Source of the DNA: CAVVIG01 sp050249955
GTDB lineage: Bacteria > Acidobacteriota > Vicinamibacteria > Vicinamibacterales > CAVVIG01
DNA: 64,000 nt
Assembly: GCA_050249955.1 (NCBI GenBank)
Contig: JBFWPN010000009.1
Span: 1 to 64,000 of the forward strand
Direction: 5' to 3'
Shown: positions 48,096 to 57,336 of the stretch, one piece after another
Numbering within the stretch: the first letter of the stretch is position 1
Layout of the letters: each line of letters starts with the position of its first letter
Translations under genes and position numbers: made by a program
Notes under the pieces: generated by a model
Databases searched by the model: none
Told to the model about the DNA's origin: nothing
What the model saw: the letters and a program-made list of their open reading frames with translations, nothing else

Positions 48096-50939
48096 ATGCA
48101 ACCGACCCAGGACTGCCACGCTGATTCGCGGAACACCGCGGCTCTCGACCCGCTCGCCGTCGACCTGGCCATCGAGACGACGGGGGTTGGCTTCTTCGAG
48201 GTGGACATCCAGAGCGGCGTGTGGACCCTCTCCGACCGGTGCCGCGCCATTCTCGGTGTCGACCCGGGCGAACTCGTCACCACGGCATCCCTCGGTGCGC
48301 TCATCCATCCAGCCGATCGTCACCTTGCTGCGGCGGCACGCGACGCCATCGCGCCAGACGGGCCCGGTGAGTCCGTCATCGAGTGCCGCATCATCCGCCG
48401 CGACGGGGCGCTGCGCTGGGTGCGCACACGCGCCCGCATTGTCTACCGGCAGGATGGTGCCACCAGGGTCCGGGATCGGCTGGTGGGTGCCACCCTCGAC
48501 ATCACGGCCGAGCGTGCCGCGCGGATTCGGACCGATCAGCTGCAGGAACTCACCGCTGCGCTTGCGCGGGCCGTGCGTGCGTCGGACGTGATCGAGGCGG
48601 CAGTCGCCCTCGGCGGGCGGGCACTCGGCGCCAGCGGGGGGGCGGTGTCACTGCTGGTCGACGAGGGGCGCGCCTTCGAGATGGTGGCCGGCCCTGGCAT
48701 CAGCCCTCACGTGGCCTCCGAATGGCAGCGCTACGAGCGAGCGCCGCAGCTGCCGGCCAGCCGTGCGCTTGCCACGCGCCAGCCCTGCTACAGCCGTACG
48801 CGCGCGGACTATGTCGGGCTCGATCCGCGCTTCGCCGCGGTTGCCGACGCCCTTGGCATCCAGGCCGACGCCACGCTTCCGCTGCTCGTCGGCGGGCGGG
48901 AACTGGGCGTGATCAGCTTCATCTTCCCCGAGCCGCAGCGGTTCGATGCGGCAGACGATGCGTACCTGCGGGCGGTGGCGGAACAGTGCGCCCAGACGCT
49001 GGAGCGTGCGCGCCTGTTCGAGGCCGAGCACGCGGCCCGTGAGGAGCTGGCGCGTGCCAACACCGAGGCGCGCGCGGCCGCGGAACGCGTGCAGCTCGCC
49101 CTCGCCGCCGGGGCCATCATCGGCACGTGGGACTGGGATCTGCAGCGCGAGTGCATCACGGTCGACGAGCAGTTCGCCGAGAGCTTCGGGCTCGACGCCG
49201 CACTCGGGCGCACCGGCCTCACGATGGAGACCGTCATCGCCACGGTGCACCCCGACGACCTGCCCGGCGTGCGCCACGCGATCGCGGAGGCGATTGCGCG
49301 GGGCGGACCCTACAGCCGCGAGTACCGCGTGCGGGGACTGGACGGAACCTACCGCTGGATTCAGGCGAACGGGCGTGTGGACCATGCCGCCGACGGGACG
49401 CCGCTCCGCTTCCCCGGTGTGCTGCTCGAAGTGGGGCAGCGTCGCGCGCTGGAGGCCGAGCGCGACCAGGCCACGCAACTGCTCCGCGCGTTCGTTGATG
49501 CCGTCCCCGGCGTGGTCTACGCGAAGGACCGCGACGGGCGCATGCTGGTGGCCAACCGGGGCGTCAGTGAACTGCTGGGCAAGCCGCCCGAGGCCTACCT
49601 CGGGAAGACCGACGTCGAGTCGCTCGACCGGAAGGATCAGGCGGCGGCCGTGATGGCCACCGACCGCCGCATCATGGAGAGCGGCACCCCCGAGTCGCTC
49701 GAGGAAGAGGTGAGCTTCCCCGACGGTCGCCGCGCCGTCTGGCTCTCCACGAAGGCACCGTTCCGCGACGCCGACGGACAGGTGATCGGGCTGATCGGAT
49801 CCTCGATCGACATCACCGTACGCAAGGCTGCCGAGCAGGCGCTGATCGAGGCCGGACGACGACGGAACGAGTTCCTGGCGATGCTGGGCCACGAGCTGCG
49901 GAACCCGCTGGCGCCGATCGTCGCCGCCGTGAAGCTGATGGAGCTGAAGGGGGGCGACGCGTTCCTGCGCGAACGGGCCGTCATCGGCCGGCAGGCGACG
50001 CATCTGTCGCGACTGGTGGACGACCTGCTCGACGTGTCCCGGTTCCTGCGTGGCAAGATCGAGATCCGGCGGGAGCCGACCGACGTGGCCGCCGTCGTAG
50101 GCCAGGCGCTCGAATCGGTCGCGGACCTGATCGAGCAGCACCAGCACTCGGTCCATGTGCAGGTGCCGGAGCACCTGGTGGTGTTCGGCGACGCCACGCG
50201 GCTCACCCAGCTCCTGGTCAACCTCCTGACGAACGCCGCGAAGTACACCCCCACTGGTGGACGCCTCGGTGTCGAGGTGACCCGCGACGACGGCCACGTG
50301 GTGATCCGCGTGTCCGACAACGGCATCGGCATGACGCCGGAGTTCCTGGCGACGGTATTCGAGCCGTTCACCCAGGCTCCGCAGTCGAGCGATCGCAAGT
50401 CGGGTGGGCTTGGACTGGGCCTGTCGATTGTGAGGACCATCACCGCCGCGCACGGTGGCAGCGTGACCGCCGACAGTGCCGGCGAAGGCCAGGGTAGTGA
50501 GTTCGTCGTCCGGCTGCCCCTCTCCGCTGTCGACACCTCTGGCGAGGCGGGGCCGGGCGTGGCGGACGCCCGGGTGCTCGTGGCCCGCCGGGTCCTGGTC
50601 GTCGACGACAATGTCGACGCTGCAGATGCGCTTGCCGCCACGCTCGAACTCTGTGGCCACGTGACGCAGGTGGCGTACGACGCCGCCGCGGCGCTGGCCA
50701 CCGTCGAGACATTCACGCCTGACGTGGCGCTGCTCGACCTCGGCCTGCCCGGCATCGACGGCTACGAACTGGGGAAGCGGCTCCGCAGCCATCCGCAGCT
50801 GGCATCGATCCGGATCGTGGCCGTGAGCGGCTACGGGCAGGCCTCCGATCGGCAACGCACCCGCGACGCCGGCTTCGACGATCACTTCACCAAGCCGGTC
50901 GCACTCGACGCGCTGCTCGCCTTCATCGGTCAGGCCTGA
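48096..50939 (+). CDS. Soluble hybrid sensor histidine kinase (PAS-GAF-PAS-PAS-HisKA-HATPase-REC)
   Basis: About 947 residues, with no membrane helix. A first PAS/PAC (VDLAIETTGVGFFEVDIQSG) is followed by a GAF domain (about 150-300; VSLLVDEGRAFEMVAGPGIS) and a PAS_3 domain (AAGAIIGTWDWDLQRECITV, FRPSRE-type YRVRGLDGTYRWIQANGR). A third PAS is LRAFVDAVPGVVYAKDRDGR. The phospho-accepting His lies near residue 598 (MLGHELRNPLAPIV), the ATPase has NLLTNAAKYTP, VSDNGIGM and GGLGLGLSIV, and the C-terminal receiver (from about 834) has VVDDNVDAADALAATLELCG and LLDLGLPGIDGYE with Asp near 881. No separate response regulator is adjacent. The start is not supported by a good ribosome site; longer forms are possible. 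Confidence 0.9.
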   Translation: MQPTQDCHADSRNTAALDPLAVDLAIETTGVGFFEVDIQSGVWTLSDRCRAILGVDPGELVTTASLGALIHPADRHLAAAARDAIAPDGPGESVIECRIIRRDGALRWVRTRARIVYRQDGATRVRDRLVGATLDITAERAARIRTDQLQELTAALARAVRASDVIEAAVALGGRALGASGGAVSLLVDEGRAFEMVAGPGISPHVASEWQRYERAPQLPASRALATRQPCYSRTRADYVGLDPRFAAVADALGIQADATLPLLVGGRELGVISFIFPEPQRFDAADDAYLRAVAEQCAQTLERARLFEAEHAAREELARANTEARAAAERVQLALAAGAIIGTWDWDLQRECITVDEQFAESFGLDAALGRTGLTMETVIATVHPDDLPGVRHAIAEAIARGGPYSREYRVRGLDGTYRWIQANGRVDHAADGTPLRFPGVLLEVGQRRALEAERDQATQLLRAFVDAVPGVVYAKDRDGRMLVANRGVSELLGKPPEAYLGKTDVESLDRKDQAAAVMATDRRIMESGTPESLEEEVSFPDGRRAVWLSTKAPFRDADGQVIGLIGSSIDITVRKAAEQALIEAGRRRNEFLAMLGHELRNPLAPIVAAVKLMELKGGDAFLRERAVIGRQATHLSRLVDDLLDVSRFLRGKIEIRREPTDVAAVVGQALESVADLIEQHQHSVHVQVPEHLVVFGDATRLTQLLVNLLTNAAKYTPTGGRLGVEVTRDDGHVVIRVSDNGIGMTPEFLATVFEPFTQAPQSSDRKSGGLGLGLSIVRTITAAHGGSVTADSAGEGQGSEFVVRLPLSAVDTSGEAGPGVADARVLVARRVLVVDDNVDAADALAATLELCGHVTQVAYDAAAALATVETFTPDVALLDLGLPGIDGYELGKRLRSHPQLASIRIVAVSGYGQASDRQRTRDAGFDDHFTKPVALDALLAFIGQA

Positions 50940-51048
50940 GGAGTGTCCTCTGGCGCGACTCGAGGAGCGGTGCGAGGACGTGCATGCCGACGGCGGCCAC
51001 CAGGCGCACGGGCCACGTGGCCGTCAGCCTTGACTGGCGGTGCGCCTG

Positions 51049-51456
51049 CTACGCCAGGGGCGTGGACACACCGAGCTTGAACCCGTCCAGATCCAGGAAC
51101 TGGAACATGCGCACGCCCCACGAGCGGTCGGCCGGTTCGTTGAGCAGCGCCCCTCCAGCCGCCTTGATCCGCGCCGCCGCCGCGTCCACGTCCGCGGGTG
51201 ACGCGACGTTGATCTGCAGATAGAAGCCCTGTCCCTTGATTCGATCCCAGCCGAGCTTCCCATCGTCCTGGTTGAGCACCAGGCGGCAGTGGCCTGCGGC
51301 CACCACGGCTGCCACGACCTCACCCTCGTGCTCGTAGCTCTCGGCGACAGCGAAGCCGATCGCATCGCGATAGAAACGGATCGAGGCGCCCAGGTCCTTG
51401 CACGTGAGCGACCCGCCCAGGGTGGTGGCGTTGATCGCCGAAGTCGTGTCGGTCAT
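51049..51456 (-). CDS. VOC-superfamily (glyoxalase-like) protein
   Basis: 135 residues with two beta-alpha-beta-beta-beta units: LGGSLTCKDLGASIRFYRDA, IGFAVAESYEHEGEVVAAVV, and LQINVASPADVDAAAARIKA, WGVRMFQFLDLDGFKLGVST. The metal-ligand pattern is incomplete, so glyoxalase, dioxygenase or resistance functions cannot be separated. GGAG lies at good distance before ATG 51456. It is divergent from the PQQ dehydrogenase gene. Confidence 0.88.
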   Translation of the reverse strand: MTDTTSAINATTLGGSLTCKDLGASIRFYRDAIGFAVAESYEHEGEVVAAVVAAGHCRLVLNQDDGKLGWDRIKGQGFYLQINVASPADVDAAAARIKAAGGALLNEPADRSWGVRMFQFLDLDGFKLGVSTPLA

Positions 51457-51568
51457 CGGTGTGCTCCAGTGAAGTACGTGATCGGCCGTGAGTGAATCCG
51501 GGCGGCGTAGCAGTGTATACCTGGTCCGGTGCGCCAGGGGTTTCTCCGTGTAAGCTACGCCAATCGCC

Positions 51569-53662
51569 ATGAAGACCTGGACGTGGACTGTGTCGGTGGG
51601 GCTCGTCGTGTGCGCCGCATGGTCGTGGCACGGCCGCGGCCTGGAGGCCACGACGGCCGCAGTCAAGGGGGCTGCGCCCCAGGCCCTCGGCCGGGCGCCC
51701 GGTGATGATCCGGGCGCCGTTGCCTTCACCCGCGCCTGCGCCACGTGCCACGGGGCCGACGCACTGGGCTCGTTTGCGCCCTCGCTCGTTCCACTTCGCC
51801 AGGACGACGCGGCGCTGCTCGCGCTGGTGCGGTCGGGGGGCTCGCAGATGCTTGCCATTCCGGCATCCACGCTGAGCGATGCCGACGTTCGGGCCATCGG
51901 CGGGTATCTCCGCCAGCTCGCCGGCACGCCCGTGCCGTCACCCGCCCAGGCCCCGCCGGCCGCCACGCGCGCACCAGGGCGACCCTCTGCACCGACGCGC
52001 ACCTGGCGGGCGCTGCCCACCGACGCGTGGCACGCGGTCACCGATGCCATGCTTGCCCAACCGTCGCCCGACGACTGGCTCAGTTGGCGGCGTACGCTCG
52101 ATGGCTGGGGCTACAGCCCGCTCACGGAGATCAGCCGAAACAGCGTCGGCCGCCTGCGCCTCGCGTGGTCCTGGGCGCTCGAGCCCGGATCCGCGCAGGT
52201 CACACCCCTCGTGCACGACGGTGTCATGTACCTCGCCAACCCCGGCAACGTGGTGCAGGCGCTCGACGCCAGCACCGGCGACCTGCGCTGGGAGTATCGC
52301 CATCCACTCGACGACCAGCGGCGCCGGTCGGCCCAGACGCGCAGCCTGGCGGTGTACGAGGATCTCATCTACCTCAACACGGTCGATGCGCATGTCGTGG
52401 CACTCGACGCACGCAGCGGCAGCGTGCGCTGGGACACGGTGGTCGGTGCTCCCGGCGCCGGCTTCACGTTCACCAGCGGATCAGTCGTGGCCGATGGTGT
52501 CGTCGTGGCGGGACTGACCGGATGCTCACGCTTCGACGAACACACCTGCGACATCGTCGGGCTGGATGCGAGGACCGGTCGAGAACTGTGGCGCCGGCCG
52601 ACCATCGCACGCCCGGGTGAGCCTGGCGGCGACACGTGGGGCGCACTGCCACTGCCGTTCCGCGCAGGCGGCGACGCGTGGATGGTGGGCAGCTACGATC
52701 CGCTGCTGAAGCTGATCTACTGGGGCACGGCGCAGGCCAAGCCGTGGGCCCAGATGGCGCGCGGCAGTGACGGAGATGCGCTCTACACGAATGCCACGCT
52801 GGCGCTGCAGCCGGCGGACGGCGCGCTGCGCTGGCACTTCCAGCACCTGCCGGGCGAGTCCTACGACATGGACGAGGCGTTCGAGCGGGTGCTCATCGAT
52901 CACGACGGGCGTCGCTCGGCGTACACGATGGGCAAGCTCGGCATCCTCTGGGAACTGGACAGGCGGACCGGCTCATTCGTGAAGGCGACGGATCTCGGCT
53001 ACCAGACGCTCGTGAACATCGACGCGAAGACGGGCCGCGCCAGCTACAAGCCGGGCATGGTGCAGTATCTCGGGCGTGAGATCTCCTTCTGCCCGAGCAC
53101 CGGCGGGTTCAAGAGCCTCAGGGCGATGGCCTACTCGCCGGACACAGCCGCGCTGTACGTGCCGCTCAGCCTGAACTGCGAAACCGCCACCTTCGAGCCG
53201 GTCGACCGTCAGCTCGGTGGCGGCGGCACCGGGCCCGTGCGCGTGACGTCGTACCAGTTCCACCCGAAGAGCCCCGACATGCTGGGTGAACTGGTCGCCC
53301 TCGACGTGGCCACGGGCGCGGCGACGTGGCGGCAGCGCCGTCGTGCGCCGTTCAACACGGCCACGCTCACCACGGCTGGCGGCCTGGTCTTCGTCGGCAC
53401 CTGGGACCGCTTCGCCCAGGCGTACGACGCGCACACCGGCGCTCTGCTCTGGGAGACACGCCTGCCGACCATGACCAACGGCTTCCCGATGGCTTACGGC
53501 GTGGGCGGCACGGAGTACGTCGCCTTCACGGTGAGCGCGACGACGCGCGGACTCACCTGGGCCGATCGCGTCCCCACCGCGCTGCTTCCCGAGATCCCCA
53601 GGCCGGCCGAAGGCAACGCGCTCTTTGTCTTCGCTCTACCGAAGGATGCCCGGACGCCATAG
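51569..53662 (+). CDS. PQQ-dependent dehydrogenase with N-terminal cytochrome c domain
   Basis: 697 residues. After a signal peptide (TWTVSVGLVVCAAWSW) comes a small cytochrome c domain with C57-A-T-C60-H61 (FTRACATCHGADALGSFAPS) and a distal Met (SQMLAIPAS). A Pro-rich linker leads to the eight-bladed quinoprotein propeller from about residue 165: WLSWRRTLDGWGYSPLTEIS, GDLRWEYRHPLDDQRRRSAQ, GEPGGDTWGALPL, WYFQ-like WHFQHLPGESYDMDEAF, and GRASYKPGMVQYLG. Typical quinohaem alcohol dehydrogenases carry the haem domain at the C-terminus; here it is N-terminal. It oxidises an alcohol or sugar in the periplasm; substrate unknown. The porin-like gene downstream may deliver it. Confidence 0.9.
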   Translation: MKTWTWTVSVGLVVCAAWSWHGRGLEATTAAVKGAAPQALGRAPGDDPGAVAFTRACATCHGADALGSFAPSLVPLRQDDAALLALVRSGGSQMLAIPASTLSDADVRAIGGYLRQLAGTPVPSPAQAPPAATRAPGRPSAPTRTWRALPTDAWHAVTDAMLAQPSPDDWLSWRRTLDGWGYSPLTEISRNSVGRLRLAWSWALEPGSAQVTPLVHDGVMYLANPGNVVQALDASTGDLRWEYRHPLDDQRRRSAQTRSLAVYEDLIYLNTVDAHVVALDARSGSVRWDTVVGAPGAGFTFTSGSVVADGVVVAGLTGCSRFDEHTCDIVGLDARTGRELWRRPTIARPGEPGGDTWGALPLPFRAGGDAWMVGSYDPLLKLIYWGTAQAKPWAQMARGSDGDALYTNATLALQPADGALRWHFQHLPGESYDMDEAFERVLIDHDGRRSAYTMGKLGILWELDRRTGSFVKATDLGYQTLVNIDAKTGRASYKPGMVQYLGREISFCPSTGGFKSLRAMAYSPDTAALYVPLSLNCETATFEPVDRQLGGGGTGPVRVTSYQFHPKSPDMLGELVALDVATGAATWRQRRRAPFNTATLTTAGGLVFVGTWDRFAQAYDAHTGALLWETRLPTMTNGFPMAYGVGGTEYVAFTVSATTRGLTWADRVPTALLPEIPRPAEGNALFVFALPKDARTP

Positions 53663-53788
53663 CTCGTCGGCTGAGCTCATCCTTTCAAATCCACACATCG
53701 CCATTCACGCGACCCGGCACTTGACCGATAGATGGGGAGGGGGCCCGGCGTGGACAGGCCACACGGCGACTCCAGCTGAAGCACTGTC

Positions 53789-55258
53789 ATGCGTGGAACC
53801 GTCGTTGTCCGGGCCTTGATGCTCGCCGCGCTCGCTGCCGTCGAGGCGGAGCCGCTCCTCGCGCAGACGGCAGCCGCGTCGCCCCCACTGCTGCAGCCGT
53901 ACGTCCGGAACTGGACCCGCTTCGAGATGTGGCAGTTCTTCGAGCCGCCGGCCCAGACCGCGACGTTCACCCCAGGCGACCCCACGACCGCTCATGTCGG
54001 CAACCGCCTGCAGGCCGGTGTCCGCCTGCGGCGGGGGCGTGTCGATGCGACGGTGGGCCTGCAGTACGTGCAGTTCGGTGGATTGCCAACGGACGCCATC
54101 GGGCCGGGGCCGCTCGGGACCGGCGCCAACTACTTCGACCACAGCGGCAGCAGCACGAGCCACCAGGTGTTCCTGAAGGCCGCGCACCTCACCGTGCGAC
54201 AGCTTCCCGGAGGCATCGACCTGCAGGTGGGACGCATGCCGTACACGAGCGGGGCCGAGCGACCTTCGGGCGTGCCGACGATCGAGGCCGTGAAGCGCCA
54301 GCGCATCGACTCGCGGCTCGTGGGCGAATTCGAGTGGGCCATCTACCAGCGTGCGTTCGACGGGATGCGTGTGGACTGGCGGGGGGGCCGCGTACAGGTC
54401 ACCGGCACGGCATTCCAGCCGACGCAGGGCGGCTACGAGGATGCGGCCGGCCTGTCGATGCGCGATGTTCGCGTGTACTCCGCGGCGCTCACCACAGCGC
54501 CAGGCGTCATCGTGCCGCGCAGCGAGGTGCAGCTGTTCGCGCACCACTACGAGGACGACCGAGCGGTGACCGGCCGTCCCGACCTGACCGGCCGTCGAGC
54601 CACGCGCGTGGATGTCGGCATCAGCACGTTCGGCGCCCACATCGTCGGGGCGAAGCCGCTGGGCAGCGGGGAAATGGACCTGGTGTTCTGGGGGGCCGGC
54701 CAGTTCGGTCGCTGGTACGAGCAGGACCACCGGGCGTTCGCGGCGATGGCGGAGGCCGGGTACCAGTTCTCGCAGGCGCCCTGGCGGCCGTGGATCCGCG
54801 GCGGCTTCTCGTGGCTGGGCGGCGATGGCTCGGCGTCGGACGGCACGCACGGAACGTTCTTCCCGATGCTGCCGACGATCAGGCGCTACTCGCAGAGCAC
54901 GCTGTACTCGCTTGCAAACCTGCGCGACCTCAGCGCGCAACTGATGCTCAGGCCCTCGCCCACCGTGTCCCTGCGGGTCGATGGCCACCTGCTCGGCCTT
55001 GCCAGCAGCGCCGACGGCTGGTACGCCGGGAGCGGCGCCACGCAGAACAACGGGCGCATCTTCGGGTATGCGCTCAGGCCCTCCGGCGGGCACACGCGGC
55101 TGATGGAGGTGGTTGAAGGCGCGGTCGACTGGCGGATCGATCCCCGGTGGTCGGTGAATGCCTACCTCGGGGTGGCCGGAGCAGGACCGGTGGTGCGGAC
55201 GACCTTCCGCAAAGGTCCGGCCGTCTTCGCATACCTCGAGAACGTCGTGCAGTTCTGA
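53789..55258 (+). CDS. Alginate-export-like outer membrane barrel protein
   Basis: 489 residues with a signal peptide (ALMLAALAAVEAEPLLAQ). The alginate_exp-type barrel is recognised from LQPYVRNWTRFEMWQFFEP, HVGNRLQAGVRLRRGRVDAT, LKAAHLTVRQLPGGIDLQVG, RMPYTSGAERPSG and RIDSRLVGEFEWAIYQRAFD. It ends in LENVVQF, with the terminal Phe of outer membrane barrels. The gene follows the PQQ dehydrogenase by 126 bp. Together they suggest uptake of a substrate and its oxidation in the periplasm (inference). Confidence 0.87.
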   Translation: MRGTVVVRALMLAALAAVEAEPLLAQTAAASPPLLQPYVRNWTRFEMWQFFEPPAQTATFTPGDPTTAHVGNRLQAGVRLRRGRVDATVGLQYVQFGGLPTDAIGPGPLGTGANYFDHSGSSTSHQVFLKAAHLTVRQLPGGIDLQVGRMPYTSGAERPSGVPTIEAVKRQRIDSRLVGEFEWAIYQRAFDGMRVDWRGGRVQVTGTAFQPTQGGYEDAAGLSMRDVRVYSAALTTAPGVIVPRSEVQLFAHHYEDDRAVTGRPDLTGRRATRVDVGISTFGAHIVGAKPLGSGEMDLVFWGAGQFGRWYEQDHRAFAAMAEAGYQFSQAPWRPWIRGGFSWLGGDGSASDGTHGTFFPMLPTIRRYSQSTLYSLANLRDLSAQLMLRPSPTVSLRVDGHLLGLASSADGWYAGSGATQNNGRIFGYALRPSGGHTRLMEVVEGAVDWRIDPRWSVNAYLGVAGAGPVVRTTFRKGPAVFAYLENVVQF

Positions 55259-55276
55259 GCCCAGCGGGGCTGCGAC

Positions 55277-55519
55277 CTATGCAGCACCGCTCAGCCAGCC
55301 CTCCACCTTCTGCCGGCTCGGCACGCCACCCGCGTGCACCACGGCTCCGTCGATCACCACGCCCGGCGTGGACATGATCCCGTAGCTCATGATGTCGCGC
55401 AGATCCTCCACCTTCTCCAGCTCGATGGCGATCCCCTTCTCGTCCGCCACGGCCCGCACCAGCGCAATCGTGTTCCTGCAGTTGGCGCACCCTCTGCCCA
55501 GAACCTTCACCTGCATCAT
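55277..55519 (-). CDS. Small thioredoxin-fold protein (redox-active disulfide protein 2 type)
   Basis: 80 residues. The active site is C-A-N-C in VKVLGRGCANCRNTIALVRA, followed by the cis-Pro loop YGIMSTPGVVIDGAVVHAGG. This matches the MTH895-like thioredoxins that accompany permeases of the ArsP/DUF318 group. It is the last gene of the sigma factor-permease-thioredoxin operon, 18 bp after the permease. It may reduce cysteines of that permease, which carries a CSCSAVP motif (inference). Confidence 0.92.
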   Translation of the reverse strand: MMQVKVLGRGCANCRNTIALVRAVADEKGIAIELEKVEDLRDIMSYGIMSTPGVVIDGAVVHAGGVPSRQKVEGWLSGAA

Positions 55520-55537
55520 GACCAGGCTCCCCGGCGC

Positions 55538-56581
55538 TCAGAGCGCCGCATTGAACACGTAGCCGACCAGCAGGATGCCGGCCGCCACCACGCCGACGAA
55601 GGTGACGATCAGCCGCACCTTCAGGACCTTCCGGAGCATCACCAGCTCGGGCAGTGACAGCGCAATCACGCTCATCATGAACGCCAGCACGGTGCCCAGC
55701 GCCGCGCCCTTGGCGAGCAGCGCCTGCACGATGGGTATGACGCCTGCGGCGTTGGTGTACATGGGCACGCCAATCAGCACGGCCACGGGCACGCTCCACC
55801 ATGCGTCCTTTCCCATGACCGAGGCCATGAACGCCTCGGGCACGTAGCCATGAATGGCTGCGCCGATGGCGATGCCCCCGAGAATGTAGGGCCAGACCCT
55901 GCCGACGATGTCGTGCACGGCGGTGAGCCCGACGTCGACCCGTTCGGCGAGCGTGAGGCGGAGATCGGGAGCCCGGGCGTGGAGTCGCGGCATGTCGCGC
56001 ACCCAGTCTTCAAGGTGGGCCTCCATGCGGAGCCGTCCGATGACGAGGCCGGCGACAGTCGCCACCGAGAGCCCGAGCGCCATGTAGAGCAGTCCGATAC
56101 GCCAGCCGAAGAGGCTGAAGAGCAGCGTGAGCGCCACCTCGTTCACCATGGGCGCCGCGATGAGGAACGAGAAGGTGACCCCAAGCGGCACGCCCGCCTG
56201 CACGAACCCGATGAAGAGCGGCACGGCCGAGCAGGAACAGAAGGGCGTGACCACGCCAAGGCTGGCCGCCATCACGTTGGCCAGGCCGGCGGTCCGTCCG
56301 GCCAGCAGGGCACGGGTTCGCTCAGGGGTGAACACCGAGTTCACCATCCCCATCACGAACACGATGCCGGTCAGGAGCAGCAGGACCTTCGGGGTGTCAT
56401 ACAGGAAGAACTGCAGCGCGCCACCGAGGTGGCTGGTGCGGTCCACCGGGAGCGTCGCGACCAGCGCCTCCGACGCCGGGATGAGCGCCGAGTACGCGGC
56501 AAGCCACGACAGGGCGGCCACGGCGAGGAACGTCCTGGGATGGTTGTCGGTCCACTGGCGGCTGGCGGCGATGACCTGCAT
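55538..56581 (-). CDS. Permease of the DUF318/ArsP-like family
   Basis: 347 residues with about eight membrane helices. Two repeated halves carry the family motif: NVMAASLGVVTPFCSCSAVP, LFIGFVQAGVPLGVTFSFLI, and later GVPMYTNAAGVIPIVQALLA, KGAALGTVLAFMMSVIALSL. The central loop holds RVDVGLTAVHDIVGRVWPYI. Relatives export organoarsenicals or other metal species; the cargo here is not determined. ATG 56581 begins the first hydrophobic region. It lies between the SigZ-like sigma gene (50 bp) and the thioredoxin gene (18 bp). Confidence 0.9.
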   Translation of the reverse strand: MQVIAASRQWTDNHPRTFLAVAALSWLAAYSALIPASEALVATLPVDRTSHLGGALQFFLYDTPKVLLLLTGIVFVMGMVNSVFTPERTRALLAGRTAGLANVMAASLGVVTPFCSCSAVPLFIGFVQAGVPLGVTFSFLIAAPMVNEVALTLLFSLFGWRIGLLYMALGLSVATVAGLVIGRLRMEAHLEDWVRDMPRLHARAPDLRLTLAERVDVGLTAVHDIVGRVWPYILGGIAIGAAIHGYVPEAFMASVMGKDAWWSVPVAVLIGVPMYTNAAGVIPIVQALLAKGAALGTVLAFMMSVIALSLPELVMLRKVLKVRLIVTFVGVVAAGILLVGYVFNAAL

Positions 56582-56631
56582 GGGGCCCTGCCGGGAAGAC
56601 GAACGGGCCCCCGGAAGGATGCAGGCGACCG

Positions 56632-57180
56632 TCAGTCGCCCTGGCCGAAGCGGCCGTGGCAGCAGACGCGCCCCTGCGGGTCGAAGCGGACCGCGGCGCG
56701 CTGCACGAGTTCGTGGCGCAACCGCGCGCGGGCACGCTGGATGCGCGACTTGACGGCCGGCAGGGTGAGCTGGCGGGCACTTGCATAGGCCGCCTGTGTC
56801 TGGCCGTCGATGTCGCACCGGACGATGACGTCGCGGTCGTCGGGGTCGAGTGCACGGAGTGCCTCATCGAGGCGGGTGGTGAGCGTGTCCACCGGTCGAG
56901 TGGTCACCTCCGGCTGCGCCAGTGCGTCGACGTCGGGCACGGTCGGCTTGCTGACCCGGTGATGGTCGATGACGGCGTGGCGCGCCACCTGGAACAACCA
57001 CGCGCGCGGAGAGTCCAGCTCGCAGAAGTGGGCACCTTCGCGCAGCGCCTTCACGAAGACATCCTGCAGCAGGTCGTCGGCCAGCGCCCCGTCGTGCACC
57101 TGGCCGAGCAGCCAGTGTCGCAGTTCCGCCTCGTGCGTCTGCCAGGCGTCGAGCACACACGGGAAGGGAGGACTGTCCAT
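56632..57180 (-). CDS. sigZ: SigZ-like ECF sigma factor
   Basis: 182 residues. Region 2: WQTHEAELRHWLLGQVHDGA, LADDLLQDVFVKALREG, SPRAWLFQVARHAVIDHHRV. Region 4: LDPDDRDVIVRCDIDGQTQA, LTLPAVKSRIQRARARLRHE. The C-terminus has FDPQGRVCCHGRFG, the short Cys-Cys-His tail of SigZ-type factors, which may bind a metal or respond to thiol stress. It heads the permease/thioredoxin operon and probably activates it. No anti-sigma gene is adjacent. Confidence 0.9.
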   Translation of the reverse strand: MDSPPFPCVLDAWQTHEAELRHWLLGQVHDGALADDLLQDVFVKALREGAHFCELDSPRAWLFQVARHAVIDHHRVSKPTVPDVDALAQPEVTTRPVDTLTTRLDEALRALDPDDRDVIVRCDIDGQTQAAYASARQLTLPAVKSRIQRARARLRHELVQRAAVRFDPQGRVCCHGRFGQGD

Positions 57181-57336
57181 GCGTCGTCACCAACGTACGC
57201 GGGAGACCCGAGCGTGTCAAAAGCCGGGGTCGGCGGCGCACAGGCGGCCTGCACGGTTGGGCTGCGTCGGGACTGTCCGAGATGTTCGTGCCGACGGCAG
57301 CCCTGGATCGCGGAGAATGCACGGATGGGGGGACAC

